Part shown: one piece after another, positions 49,801-60,488 of the stretch
Layout of the letters: each line of letters starts with the position of its first letter
How positions within the stretch are numbered: the stretch's first letter is position 1
Assembly: GCF_910592395.1 (NCBI RefSeq)
Contig: NC_088311.1
Location: 20,935,695 to 20,999,694 of the forward strand
DNA from: Lineus longissimus
Taxonomy: Eukaryota; Nemertea; Pilidiophora; Heteronemertea; Lineidae
Direction: 5' to 3'
DNA: 64,000 nt
Translations under genes and position numbers: made by a program
Notes under the pieces: generated by a model
Databases searched by the model: none
What the model was told of the DNA's origin: nothing
What the model saw: only the letters and a program-made list of their open reading frames with translations

Positions 49801-52224
49801 TAGTGCATGAATTTCTTTCCAAAGACTGTTGCAACTCTGCATGGCTGCATGGCAATGCTACATCCATGGCTGCATGGCAACTCAATCATTTTCATTCTCA
49901 TAATACTCTAGTTTCGCCGACCTAAGACAGTTTCTGAGTATTCAAGTCAGTTCCTAAATATGTGTATGATCGTCCTAAACCATTCGACATGTTTGACGAC
50001 ACTATTTTGTCCGATGGTCATTAGGTCATGTTTCGGCCTGGCTCTTTAATTTCGTACATGTAGTAATAAATGAAGCAGTTTTATATAGGTGAAACTAGAG
50101 CATACAAACAGGTTGTGTTAGGTGGTATATAACACTACGACACTTTCAAGTGGACTATCATTTGAAGAACGGATGGCGGCGGTGGACGGAGTATAGAGAC
50201 GATCTTGGATGGTTGAATGAAGACGGTAGACCGCAGAAAGCGTGGGCAGCGGACAGCTCTCACATAAATCGTGTCGGTTTTCATCTACTGAGAGAGATTT
50301 AGAAATGGAGAATCAGGCATGACAAATGCGTGTCATTTGAATGAAGACGGTAGACCGCAGAAAGCGCGGGCAGCGGACAGCTCTCACATAAATCGTGTCG
50401 GTTTTCATCTACTGAGAGAGATTTAGAAATGGAGAATCAGGCATGACAAGTGCGTGTCATTTGTACGACTTGTCACAGCCTATCATAATCTGATCAGCGT
50501 CTGGTAGAAGTGAGTTTCCGCAAATCCCTCGAAACGCGAACGTGAACGCCTGTCCCATGGATCGACTTCGTCATTGATTGTAGGAGCTCGAACAATGGGA
50601 TAGGCCTTCGCGTTGGCGTTTCGGCCGGGGGGCTTTGCGAAAACCTCCTTTTATAGATGCTTATTATACATGTATAAGTTGATACCTTTTTTCAATTTTG
50701 CAGATGATGTGAAGGTCCCCCGGCAAATCATCTACGACTCCTTGAGGAACCGCCGCTCTGAAATGAACAAGGACATGTGCTGTGGCGCGGTAATCGACAC
50801 CGTGACCTTGGCCGCTGCATATGTGAAACCCTATGTCAACCAGAGGGCCGACATCAAGACAGTTTTCCACGACTGGGAGCGAATCCTCATCATAATGGGA
50901 ATCATCATGGGTGGATTTATGATCTTCATCGTCTTAGCCATCTTCTACACAAATAAGAAGTCAGTACATCCATCACCCCGGAGAAGCAAAACCCTGGACG
51001 GGTGCAACGTGCTAAATCCAGCTCCCGAGTCATCTGGTGATAGGGAGTTTTCGGGAAGTCCTCTATCGCCAACGTCAATGCCTACTTCATCGTTCGGCAC
51101 CGTGATCAGGGTGTCTCGAAAAATGGGTTAGGCTTTCGGGGACTTCGCGAAAACTCCTTTTCCTGAAGTCCGAGTCCCTCCATCGTGCGTTTAGGAAAAC
51201 AGCGCTCCCTAGCTTCAAACACGCAATAATGTTCTCGGGAAGAAGCCTACTCGGACTTCAGGAATCCGAGATTACTCGGAACCTGACTTTGGCACGTATA
51301 TGTACATGTACATGTAATGCCCGGAGTTCAGGATGTTGATTCTCCAAGGCGTAAAAAGTCGTCGTTCCAACAACTTCGTCTTTTGTTCAGCTACCGTGAT
51401 ACTTTAAAGGCCCCCTATGTCAATGCACCTGCACCTAGGTGGGGGTCAACATTCATTTCGTTGAGGTGCAAGTTAATGCACCTAAGCACTCTATGTTTTC
51501 TTTCCAAAGCAAGTACACGTATTGGTGAGCTTATCATCTGCTAATCGCATCCGAAGTCGAAATTGATATCATTTCTATATGGCTGCTGAACAACAACATG
51601 GCGAGCTTTTAGTGAATCTAAGAAAGGTATAACTGGCCGTTTGAAACCATTTCCTGATCCGGGTATTTTTAGTTGCATGATTCTTATGAAATTGTCTTTT
51701 ACAGGACGCAAACGAAGCTTATGCTGGCAACAGAACGGGAATCGAAGAAAGGCGACAACTTCCTGATGCGAATGGAACAGACGAAGCAGCAGAAGCTACA
51801 GCAGGAGAAGGACTCCAGGATCGCGTATGAGCGCGAGATGAGGAGGATCAACCCGCAGTGGACCCCCGATGACGACATTCCCGCCCAGGCGGAGGTGGGG
51901 TATGAACCATACAATACAGGGCCAAGTGCGCATAAAGGAGGCTTCGAGCATGAGCACGACTGTCCCCAGCATCGCTGCGACAGCCCTTGTCCCCATCGGG
52001 ATCACCGTGCAGCTAGCTCACAGGTACCCCATGGCAGTCCGTACTTGGATCGCGGTGACCCGCAGGTCCGCGGAAGCACGCGCTCTGATTACCGCATGGC
52101 CCCGCCACAGGGACCGCACCGCGCAAGCACGCGGTCGGATTACCGCGTTGATCTACATCAGGGTGGGTCGTCGGAGGCAGCTGGGGGCGAGCCATTCAAG
52201 CCCTATAGGCATGCTCAGCTTTAA
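42685..52224 (+). CDS. Membrane-anchored CAP-domain protein with ShK and EGF-like modules, 14 exons
   Basis: Exons: 42685-42978, 43370-43585, 44448-44575, 45466-45575, 46064-46168, 46954-47046, 47247-47354, 47747-47941, 48265-48323, 48541-48647, 49136-49314, 49521-49562, 50704-50959 and 51705-52224. They total 2412 bp, giving 803 residues, with every junction in phase. Order: signal peptide (about 9-28), five PVKAPV-type repeats (32-60), CAP/SCP-like domain (73-213), Cys-rich linker, ShK-like six-Cys module (251-284), EGF-like (286-314), second ShK-like (317-351), Cys-rich segment with EGF-like end (359-416), an unassigned region (417-604) with a furin-like RKKR (524-527), one membrane helix (about 605-627) and a 175-residue charged cytoplasmic tail. 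The CAP domain lacks the usual HYTQ histidine (EDYRQ instead). The topology is type I. Most CAP proteins are secreted, so a tethered form is unusual. The 48323 donor (gttcgt) is the weakest junction. The first ATG is used; ATG 42709 also gives the signal peptide. Confidence 0.85.
42779..42868 (+). repeat. 18-bp tandem repeat coding for PVKAPV
   Basis: Five near-identical 18-base units (ccagttaaggcgcccgtc) follow the signal peptide of the CAP protein. They encode a Pro/Lys stalk. The unit length keeps the frame, so copy number can vary without disrupting the gene. Confidence 0.8.
43800..43990 (-). repeat. tRNA-derived SINE or tRNA pseudogene (Glu-like head) with AT-rich tail
   Basis: On the minus strand, 43990-43910 resembles a tRNA: an A-box-like tgtggttcaacggttagaat, an anticodon loop ctttcga (anticodon ttc, Glu) and a B-box-like gggttcgacgcc. 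The acceptor arms do not pair and the T loop has an extra base, so it is not a functional tRNA. It is followed on the same strand by an A/T-rich stretch and an (att)n microsatellite, as in a SINE tail. It lies in intron 2 of the CAP gene. Confidence 0.55.
44047..44084. repeat. 13-bp perfect inverted repeat
   Basis: cttgtgtgaaata and its exact reverse complement are separated by 12 bases, directly beside the SINE-like element. Confidence 0.5.
47640..47697 (+). repeat. (cat)n / (cgt)n trinucleotide tract
   Basis: A run of atc/gtc trinucleotides in intron 7 of the CAP gene. The poly-His and poly-Asp open frames across it are artefacts. Confidence 0.7.
50214..50462 (+). repeat. 124-bp tandem duplication in intron 12 of the CAP gene
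   Basis: gaatgaagacggtagaccgc starts at 50215 and again at 50339, and the 124-base units are almost identical (gtgggcagc/gcgggcagc, aaatgcg/aagtgcg). Confidence 0.8.
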
Positions 52225-52228
52225 TAAA
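52223..52228 (+). terminator. Possible polyadenylation signal overlapping the CAP gene stop codon
   Basis: The stop TAA at 52222-52224 is part of cttTAATAAAtg, so an aataaa hexamer begins at the second base of the stop codon. If used, the 3' UTR would be only about 20 bases. Confidence 0.3.
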
Positions 52229-52229
52229 T

Positions 52230-53200
52230 GCGCCTTCCCATTTTTATCTTAATGTCAAAATGTAATAAGACACCTTGCTCGGACTATAAAACGAGATGAC
52301 AAAAGGAAATGAAAACTGTGCTAGAAGCAATAAGCCTAATCCTCCTTTAATAACTTGCTTTTTTATTTGCCAAAGGATAATCATACCTTTGTTCTAGTAA
52401 TGTTTTTCATAAGAGGATATGGGCATTGTATAGGCTTACATCTTTACCGTCTATAAGTATTAATTATACCCTTCTTAGACGCCAGTGCCATCCTGGGGAA
52501 ATCAGGGGTTGCTGCTCTCTATGGTCCATGCAGAAGAGCGACTTCCCGATTTCCTCATGGTGTACCGAGGCTAAATGTGTCACTGATAACCCAGCTTGCA
52601 TTTATTTTTCTAGTCTCGCTTAATTTAACTAACGTCAATTGGATGGAACGCAACCAATGATAGGACCAGAACAATAGGACTTGCACGAACGCGGTTAGCA
52701 CTCCCGTTGCTGATTGAAAAACGATCGCTAGAATTGCTGTTTCTAAAATGCATAGAAATTTTTAAAAATCAGAAATCATGCGAAGCATTTACTAGAGGCT
52801 CGGCCCCACCCACCCGATCAATTTGCAGAGACAGTGAACAATTAGTTTTTCCCTAACGAAGCCATTGCGAATGCGCCAGGAATATGGGACAGCCTGAGGC
52901 CGGACGGCACACAGCCGCCTTTACAGTACAAACAATAGGACTTTCGTCGTGTCTTGGACCATCCCGGATGCTTATCTTAAACACGGTACTGCACATGAAC
53001 TCTTTCCTATATGCTATGTGATTCTAGGATCATCTTTAAAGATTCTGATATGGCATCAGTATGGCTGGCCTTGGGATAGAGACCAGAGCGTCACCTTGCT
53101 GGAGCAGCAGATTTTCAATTCCAGGAGAGCAGACTTTGATGTAAGCATAATTGGTCTGTTTTATTGATTAATAATGAATTATTGATAATAACTTCGCTTT
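52230..53200. other. Intergenic sequence, nothing recognised
   Basis: Between the CAP gene stop and the start of the satellite region I see no supported gene or clear repeat structure. Confidence 0.4.
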
Positions 53201-53585
53201 TATAGTGTAATGTAAAAACTAAAACTACCATCCAAAATTATCTCGCAGAAGCCAACGCAACACAATATCGACAATAGGGCCGTTTCCAAGGTACCGAACC
53301 AAATCTGACCAGACCGGATCGCACCAGTCATGAATGACGTAAGCTTCAGAAGTATGTGAACATCGAACCAGCCAACGAACCCCTGGTGACAAACCAATAA
53401 CCCTGAAGACAATGTCACAGCCAAACTGACCATAAACATGCTACTGTCACAATCCGACTGATTACACGAGACAGTACTAAAGGATGTTGGCCACGGGAGA
53501 CTACTCGTAAGGTAGACTGGGACACAATCATCCAGACCAGATGTTTTGGCTATTGTCATTACCAGACTACATGTAGTTGTTCTGA

Positions 53586-55790
53586 GAGAGATGAGAGAGT
53601 AAGATCTAGCCCGATTATGTCCTGCAGGCTGCCTCGCCGCCCTCTCAGCACATTGATAGAGATGAGACGGTCACAACCAGCCCGATTATGTCCTGCTGGC
53701 TGCCCCTCTGCCCTCTCAGCACATTGATAGAGATGAGACGGTCACAACCAGCCCGATTATGTCCTGCTGGCTGCCCCTCTGCCCTCTCAGCACATTGACA
53801 GAGATGAGACGGTCACAACCATCCCGATTCTGTCCCGCTGGCTGCCCCTCCGTCCTCTCAGCACAGTGATAGAGATGAGACAGCCACAACCAGCCCGATT
53901 CTGTCCCGCTGGCTGCACCTCCATCCTCTCAGCACAGTGATAGAGATGAGACAGCCAGAACCAGCCCGATTATGTCCTGCAGGCAGCACGTCCGTCCTCT
54001 CAGCACAGTGATAGAGATGAGACAGCCACAACCAGCCCGATTCTGTCCCGCTGGCTGCACCTCCATCCTCTCAGCACAGTGATAGAGATGAGACAGCCAC
54101 AACCAGCCCGATTATGTCCTGCAGGCAGCACGTCCGTCCTCTCAGCACATTGATAGAGATGAGACAGCCACAACCAGCACGGTTATGTCCCGCTGACTGC
54201 TCCTCCATCCTCTCAGCACAGTTATAGAGATGAGACAGCCACAGCCAGCCCGATTATGTCCCGCTGACTGCTCCTCCATCCTCTCAGCACAGTGATAGAG
54301 ATGAGACAGCCACAACCAGCCCGATAATGTCCTGCTGGCTGCCCCTCCGCCCTCTCAGCACATTGATAGAGAGGACAGCCACAACCAGCCCGATTATGTC
54401 CTGCTGGCTGCCCCTCCGCCCTCTCAGCACAGTGATAGAGATGGGATAGTCACAACCAGCCCGATTATGTCCTGCTGGCTGCCCCTCCTCCCTCTCAGCA
54501 CAGTGATAGCGACGAGACAGCCACCACTAGCCCGATTATGTCCTGCTGGCTACCCCTCCTCCCTCTCAGCACAGTGATAGCGACGGGACAGCCACCACTA
54601 GCCCGATAATGTCCTGCTGGCTGCCCCTCCTCCCTCTCAGCATAGTGATAGCGATGTGACAGCCACCACTAGCCCGATTATGTCCTGCTGGCTGCCCCTC
54701 CTCCCTCTCAGCACAGTGATAGGGATGAGACAGCCACAACCAGCCCGATTATGTCCTGCTGGCTGCCCCTCCGCCCTCGCAGCACATTGATAGAGATGCG
54801 ACAGTTACAACCAGCCCGATTATGTACCGCTGCCTGCCCCGACGCCTTGTCAATACGGTGAGAGAGATGACAGAGTCACAACCAGCTGGATTATGTCCCG
54901 CCCCGAGCCCTGCCGCCCTGTCAATACGGTGAGAGAGATGAGACAGCCACACAAAGCATGATTATGTCCTTCAGCCTGCCCCTCTTGTCAACCCAGTGAG
55001 ATGGGCTGGCTGGCCCGCCGCAACTCAGCACAGTGATAGAGATGGGACAGCCACCACCAGCCCGATTATGGCCTGCTGCCTGCTCCTCCGCACTCTCAGC
55101 ACAGTGATAGAGATGAGACAGCCACCACCAGCCCGATTATGTCCTGCTGCCTGCACCTCCGCACTCTCAGCACAGTGATAGAGATGAGACAGCCACAACC
55201 AGCCCGATTATGTCCTGCTGCCTGCACCTCCGCACTCTCAGCACAGTGATAGAGATGAGACAGCCACCACCAGCCCGATTATGTCCTGCTGCCTTCCCCT
55301 TCGCCCTCTCAGCATAGTGATAGAGATGACACAGCCACAACCTTGATTATGTCCTGCTGGCTGCCCCTCCGCACTCTCAGCACAGTGATAGAGACGGGAC
55401 AGCCACCACCAGCCCGATTATGTCTCGTTGCCTGCCTCTACGTCCTCTCAGCACAGTGATAGAGACGAGACAGCCACAACTAGCCCGATTATGTCCTGCT
55501 GGCTGCCTCGAGCTCGCTGCCCTCTCAGCACAGTGATAGTGATGAGACAGCCACAACCAGCACGGTTATGTCTCGCTGCCTTCCCCTTCGCCCTCTCAGC
55601 ACAGTGATAGAGATGACACAGCCACAACCTTGATTATGTCCTGCTGGCTGTCCATCTGTCCTCTCGGCACAGTGATAGTGATGAGACAGCCACAACCAGC
55701 ATGGTTATGTCCTGCTGCCTGCCCCTCCGTCCTCTCAGCACAGTGATAGAGATGAGACGGTCACAACCAGCCCGATTATGTCCTGCTGGC
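53586..55790 (+). repeat. 71-bp satellite array, forward arm (about 31 units)
   Basis: Units read gatagagatgagacagccac, then aaccagcccgattatgtcct, then gctggctgcccctccgccct, then ctcagcacagt. The period is about 71 bases. Units differ at a few positions and fall into local subtypes (for example gcccctcctccctct in 54480-54710), which indicates repeated local amplification. There is no coding capacity, because the period is not a multiple of three. Confidence 0.9.
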
Positions 55791-56840
55791 TGGTTGTGAC
55801 TGTCCTCTCTATCAATGTGCTGAGAGGGCGGAGGGGCAGCCAGCAGGACATTATCGGGCTGGCTGTGGCTGTCTCATCTCTATAACTGTGCTGAGAGGAC
55901 GGAGGAGCAGCCAGCAGGACATAATCGGGCTGGCTGTGGCTGTCTCATCTCTATCACTGTGCTGAGAGGGCAGAAGGGCAGGCAGCGAGACATAACCGTG
56001 CTGGTTCTGGCTGTCTCATCTCTATCACTGTGCTGAGAGGACGGCGGGGCAGGCAGCGAGACATAATCAGGCTGGTTGTGACTGTCTCATCTCTATCACT
56101 GTGCCGAGGGAGCGGAGGGGCAGCCAATAAGACATAATCGGGCTGGTTCTGGCTGTCTCATTTCTATCACTATGCTGTGAGGACGAAGGGGCAGGCAGCG
56201 AGACATAATCGGGCTGGTTGTGGCTGTCACGTCTCTATCACTGTGCCGAGGGAGCGGAGGGGCAGCCAATAGGACATAATCGGGCTGGTTGTGGCTGTCT
56301 CATCTCGATCACTGTGCTGAGAGGGCGGAGGGTCAGCCAGCAGGACACAAGCGGGCTGGTTGTGGCTGTCTCATCTCTATCACTGTGCTGAGAGGGCGGA
56401 GGAGCAGCCAGCAGGACATAATTGGGCTGGTTCTGGCTGTCTCATTTCTATCACTGTGCTGAGAGGACAGAGGTGCAGCCAGCAGGACATAATTGGGCTG
56501 GTTCTGGCTGTCTCATTTCTATCACTGTGCTGAGAGGACAGAGGTGCAGCCAGCAGGACATAATTGGGCTGGTTCTGGCTGTCTCATTTCTATCACTGTG
56601 CTGAGAGGACAGAGGTACAGCCAGCAGGACATAATCGGGCTGGTTCTGGCTGTCTCATCTCGATCACAGTGCTGATAGGACAGAGGTGCAGCCAGCAGGA
56701 CATAATCGGGCTGGTTCTGGCTGTCTCATCTCTATCACTGTGCTGAGAGGACGGAGGGGCAGGCAGTGAGACATAATCGGGCTGGTTGTGGCTGTCTCAT
56801 CTCTATCACAGTGCTGATAGGACAGAGGTGCAGCCAGCTT
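55791..56840 (-). repeat. 71-bp satellite array, inverted arm (about 15 units)
   Basis: At about 55790 the same unit switches to the opposite strand (ctgctggctggttgtgactg) and continues reversed to about 56840. Neighbouring units at 56422, 56493 and 56564 are offset by exactly 71 bases and are nearly identical, so this part was amplified most recently. Confidence 0.9.
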
Positions 56841-57420
56841 TACAGCCCAGTGGATTACATCAAAGACAGTGATGCAACTGTTAATGTCTTTGAAGATGAC
56901 GTAACTGTCACCAATAGATCACTCTGAAGACATACATAATCACAAGCATAATGGTTGCAAACTATTTACTTTAACAACCCAATAGACTACACTGAAGACA
57001 ATGTCACAATTTTCAATGATGTGGAAGCTGAGGCAAGTGCCACCAAGTTATTACTCTCTGAAGACATCATGAAAACCATGATAGCCGCTGACAGGCTACT
57101 TTCACAACCCAATTGATTAGTCACAACCGACAATGCCAAGGGAGCTGAAGCAAGTACTACCAGCAGATCGCCCTGAAGACATTATCACAGCCATGGAGGA
57201 CAGGCTACTTTCACAACCCAATTGATTAGTCACAACCGGCAATGCCAAGGGAGCCGAAGCAAGTGCTACCAACAGATTGCCCTGAAGACATTATCACAGC
57301 CATGGAGGAGAGGCTACTTTCACAACACAATTGATCACATAGAAGACAGTTGCACAAATGTGCAGGCCAAGGGAAGGTACCAAGTCATCACACTTATGAC
57401 TGTCACAACCCTTTAGATGA
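56841..57420 (+). repeat. 109-bp tandem repeat flanking the satellite
   Basis: The unit starting caggctactttcacaaccca occurs at 57092 and 57201, with a partial third copy at 57310; the period is 109 bases. Weaker relatives precede it (from 56870) and also lie left of the main satellite (53280-53560), sharing gaagacaatgtcaca-like blocks. Confidence 0.7.
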
Positions 57421-58042
57421 TGTATGTCATGGGAAAGCCTGCATCCCCAATGACTAGTACTTTTACTTAGAGGCAGTGTACAAATGTATACGCAATTTTT
57501 AGTAAAAGCTTTTTTATTCATATTGTACCCAAGAACCTTTATAGATACAGTGATTGTTTGCATAACAGACATTGTGACAATTGCACAGGTTCAAGACAGG
57601 CTACTGCTACAATTCCATTTACTTTGATAGCTTCACAACCATACAGTCCACAGGAAGGCTTCTTTCTAAGTGTAACATTTCAACTGATCACGAATAAGGT
57701 AGAGTCACAACCACTAATAGGAATGCAACTGTCACAACCAAACTGAATGGACAGAAGACAGACATTGGTCACAACCATCCACGATACGGGAACCATCTCG
57801 AGTTCTCTCATCTCAGCAACAGCAAAGTGTGCTGTTTACACAACAGGTAAAAACATTAGACGTACAATAATATCAACAATTTAACAGCCTTTATTCGAAA
57901 ATCTGGTAGCGTGTTTTATGGTTTGCATATAAATTATTAAGCAAAAAGTCCGAAGTATATACAAAGAAAATTTCCTTGAAATAATTTACAGACTTCAGTC
58001 CTCGTTCAGAGGTAAATAAAAATGATTTCTTGGTACTGGGGA

Positions 58043-58157
58043 TATGAATACAGACTAGCAAATGCTTTTACTGAAAGATTGGAATACATTTACACAAGAC
58101 CTTTCTGTACAAAACTGGAGTAAATGTATAATACTAGTTTTTATCCATATCACCCAA
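58043..58157. repeat. Family A MITE-like element, second copy
   Basis: It begins gggatatgaatacagactag and ends tttttatccatatcaccc, matching the ends of the 8931 element. The inner part (acagaaaggtcttgtgtaaatg on the minus strand) is related in reverse orientation. A more decayed relative may lie at 57453-57533. Confidence 0.65.
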
Positions 58158-58249
58158 TATCTCAAGGCAACAAATTACAGTTATGATAGCTCTGTTCAGG
58201 ATTCCCAGTGCATTGTCCCATCTATTGCATAGCAATAAAATACTATGCA

Positions 58250-58327
58250 TAAATCAAACAGCGTTTCATAAATCAAACAGCGTTTCATAAATCAAACAGC
58301 GTTTCATAAATCAAACAGCGTTTCATT
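58250..58327 (+). repeat. 19-bp tandem repeat, about four copies
   Basis: aaatcaaacagcgtttcat is repeated head to tail about four times without variation. Confidence 0.8.
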
Positions 58328-58973
58328 TATGCCAACACACCCCTGCAAATAAATTAAATACTTTTGCTACAGGTATACTTGAAAGTTGTATGACAACTTC
58401 TCAAAGCCAAGCACCGGTACACGATGCACACCACCCAGTATACTTTTTTTTCATAAGGGTCATTTTGTCTCCATTGTTAACATGAAATTGTATCCCTGTC
58501 CACTCTTGTGTAGTGCCTTGAAATTGTCTCGCCAGACATAGGCGAGTTTCAAAATGTGAATTCTGTCCCCCACTACAATGAAAAGCAATGAAAAATAGGT
58601 TCAACTGAAAACTTTAATAATTGGTGGAGGGTACTGCAGCATTCTACATTAGAATCAACAAGCCTATAGCCCCTGAGAACAGAAAAGAGTTTTTCTGTCA
58701 GACAGAACGATAGATTTTGCTTACAACTTACAGGCTTTTAATCATAGTTCTTGATACAACTTACTACAGGATTGGTTGTGGGGTCAAAAATTACAAATCT
58801 ACAATGCAGTCCCAATTGGTGGGAAATAAGTGAGCAATTATGAAGAATCACAGGCAACCACAATTTAGGATGCCCTATCAATTTCTTCAAAGTTGAGATG
58901 GCCATCGATGAAATGTTCAGGAAATCTATCCTCGAGCACCTCTTCTTGCAATTCTCGATCCACCCTGAATGTC

Positions 58974-60488
58974 CTACCATTCGTCCAAATGGCTCATGTC
59001 AGCATCGATTGCAATACAATTGTAGACAGCATAGCGAAGTTTTTCTTCAGCTGCTTTGGCACTGTAAAGAAAGAGCAGAAATGTGAAAGTAATCATGCAC
59101 AAATGACTGAAACAAAATCATCCACAGAGGATATTATCTTGCATTTCCTCCATTCCAGGGCCTGGTCGTTTCAAACAGGTTCAAGTCCTAAACTTGAATT
59201 TAACTTTATTTTAGTTTCTCAGTTAGGGCCTAAAGGAAGACTACATGCAGAAGCCAGGTGGGACAGAGTAAGTTGCACAGAGTCACCAACAGAGGTCTCC
59301 CCTTTCTCAGAGTGCATCCAACTGAACATGCTTGTGTGAGGAATACATTTATCGCTGAATCAAACACGATCCAGTTCCTTAACTCTGCCTATTGGTCACC
59401 AGAATACAACCAGTCCCCCTAGATCCTGCCTGCAGTCCCCCTTTAAGTCCAGTGGACTGATTCTCTTAGACATCAACTTACCTTGAATAATTTGGAAGGA
59501 AGAGGGTGTTCGAACATGTGGATGACTCGGGTAAGGAATCAATGGACTCGCTGAAAATAATCCGATAAAGCTTTTGAAATTGAATGTAAAGATGAAGAGT
59601 TGATGCACAGGATAAAACAATGGGATAATAATAACACATTCTTTTTTCCATTTCTAAGCATTTGGAACTACACAAGTTGCTGGCCAGCCATAGCCTGTCG
59701 GCGTTTCCGGACCTGGCAGAGAAAGAGTTAAGGGAGAAAAGAAGCTTGAGATTTTAGTCAGGTTAATAATTTCTTAATTGAAACTTATTCCAAGAAGAAA
59801 TGTCCTGAAATTTAGCATTAAGACCTATTCACTTGAGTATTCTCCTGGAGAGAAACCCGTCAATCATTGCACTCCCAGCTTATCAGTTTTAGTTCTCAAT
59901 CCATGATCCTTTCTCAAAATAATATCACCCCAAAAAGTAATGAAAAACTTACCTATCAGCCACAGGACACATGTAAAGCGAGGCTGGGAGTCTCCGTCGC
60001 CCAGTTACAAATCGCAGGAAGCGACTGCGGTCCTCATTGCAGAAATTGCCCATTGCGGACCAGAGGTATTTCACCCTTGTATCGGTTGACTCAAGATCCT
60101 CATAGTGGGCTGAAACATACAATAACAAATGCTCAAAGATTTATTATAACGTTGTTTTTATCCTTTGACGATCATAAGTGGTATCAAATGAGTATATCAA
60201 GTTCTAGCCAAAATGGTGGTGCAAATGGGTAACCATTAAACTGCGAAGTTTAGTTGTGCTCATCTGCCATGAACAGAGGAGGGACTGACACCAGTGATCA
60301 CCGAGTCCAAGGGAGCACCCAATGGCCCAACGATCACAAAATCTTTGAAATGACTCACTTGATCTCATCAAGGCTTCAACAGTGATGTCAGAATCACCAC
60401 AAACTCGTTTCTCCAGCTCCTGCCAGGTCAGTAGTTGTAAGACTGCTTCAGGGACCACCTCTAACAGGCCTTGCCGCATTGCCTTTGT
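58974..60488 (-). CDS. HECTD3: E3 ubiquitin ligase HECTD3, C-terminal exons (partial)
   Basis: HECTD3 is a HECT-type ubiquitin ligase that transfers ubiquitin through a catalytic cysteine in the C-lobe. Four minus-strand exons are clear: 60488-60359, 60109-59953, 59550-59482 and 59061-58974, all GT-AG and in phase, ending in TAG. Diagnostic parts are [16 protein letters not shown] (HECT linker region), [20 protein letters not shown], then [18 protein letters not shown], where the Cys in STC is the catalytic thioester residue, and finally [19 protein letters not shown]. The ESSTCS-TLFLP and EKLRYA-YNC-AID-DMS pattern is specific to HECTD3 as I remember the human protein. Upstream exons for the N-lobe and DOC domain are not identified; they may lie beyond the right edge, which would place the GT31 gene inside a HECTD3 intron. 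Confidence 0.88.

Noticed and set aside
51869-52252. Second plus-strand frame of 127 residues in the last CAP exon
   Set aside because: The phase of the preceding exon selects the other frame, and this frame gives an Arg/Ala-rich shadow protein.
56422-56746. Three overlapping 60-residue open frames with nearly the same protein
   Set aside because: They are the 71-bp satellite read in rotating frames. The 71-base period is not divisible by three and there is no start context or splice support.
53586-56840. CRISPR-like array of regular repeats
   Set aside because: The whole unit repeats, with no unique spacers between fixed repeats, and the DNA is eukaryotic. It is a satellite.
58893-59339. 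Plus-strand open frame of 148 residues
   Set aside because: It lies over the last HECTD3 exon and intron on the other strand and has no recognisable motif. The HECTD3 reading is much stronger.
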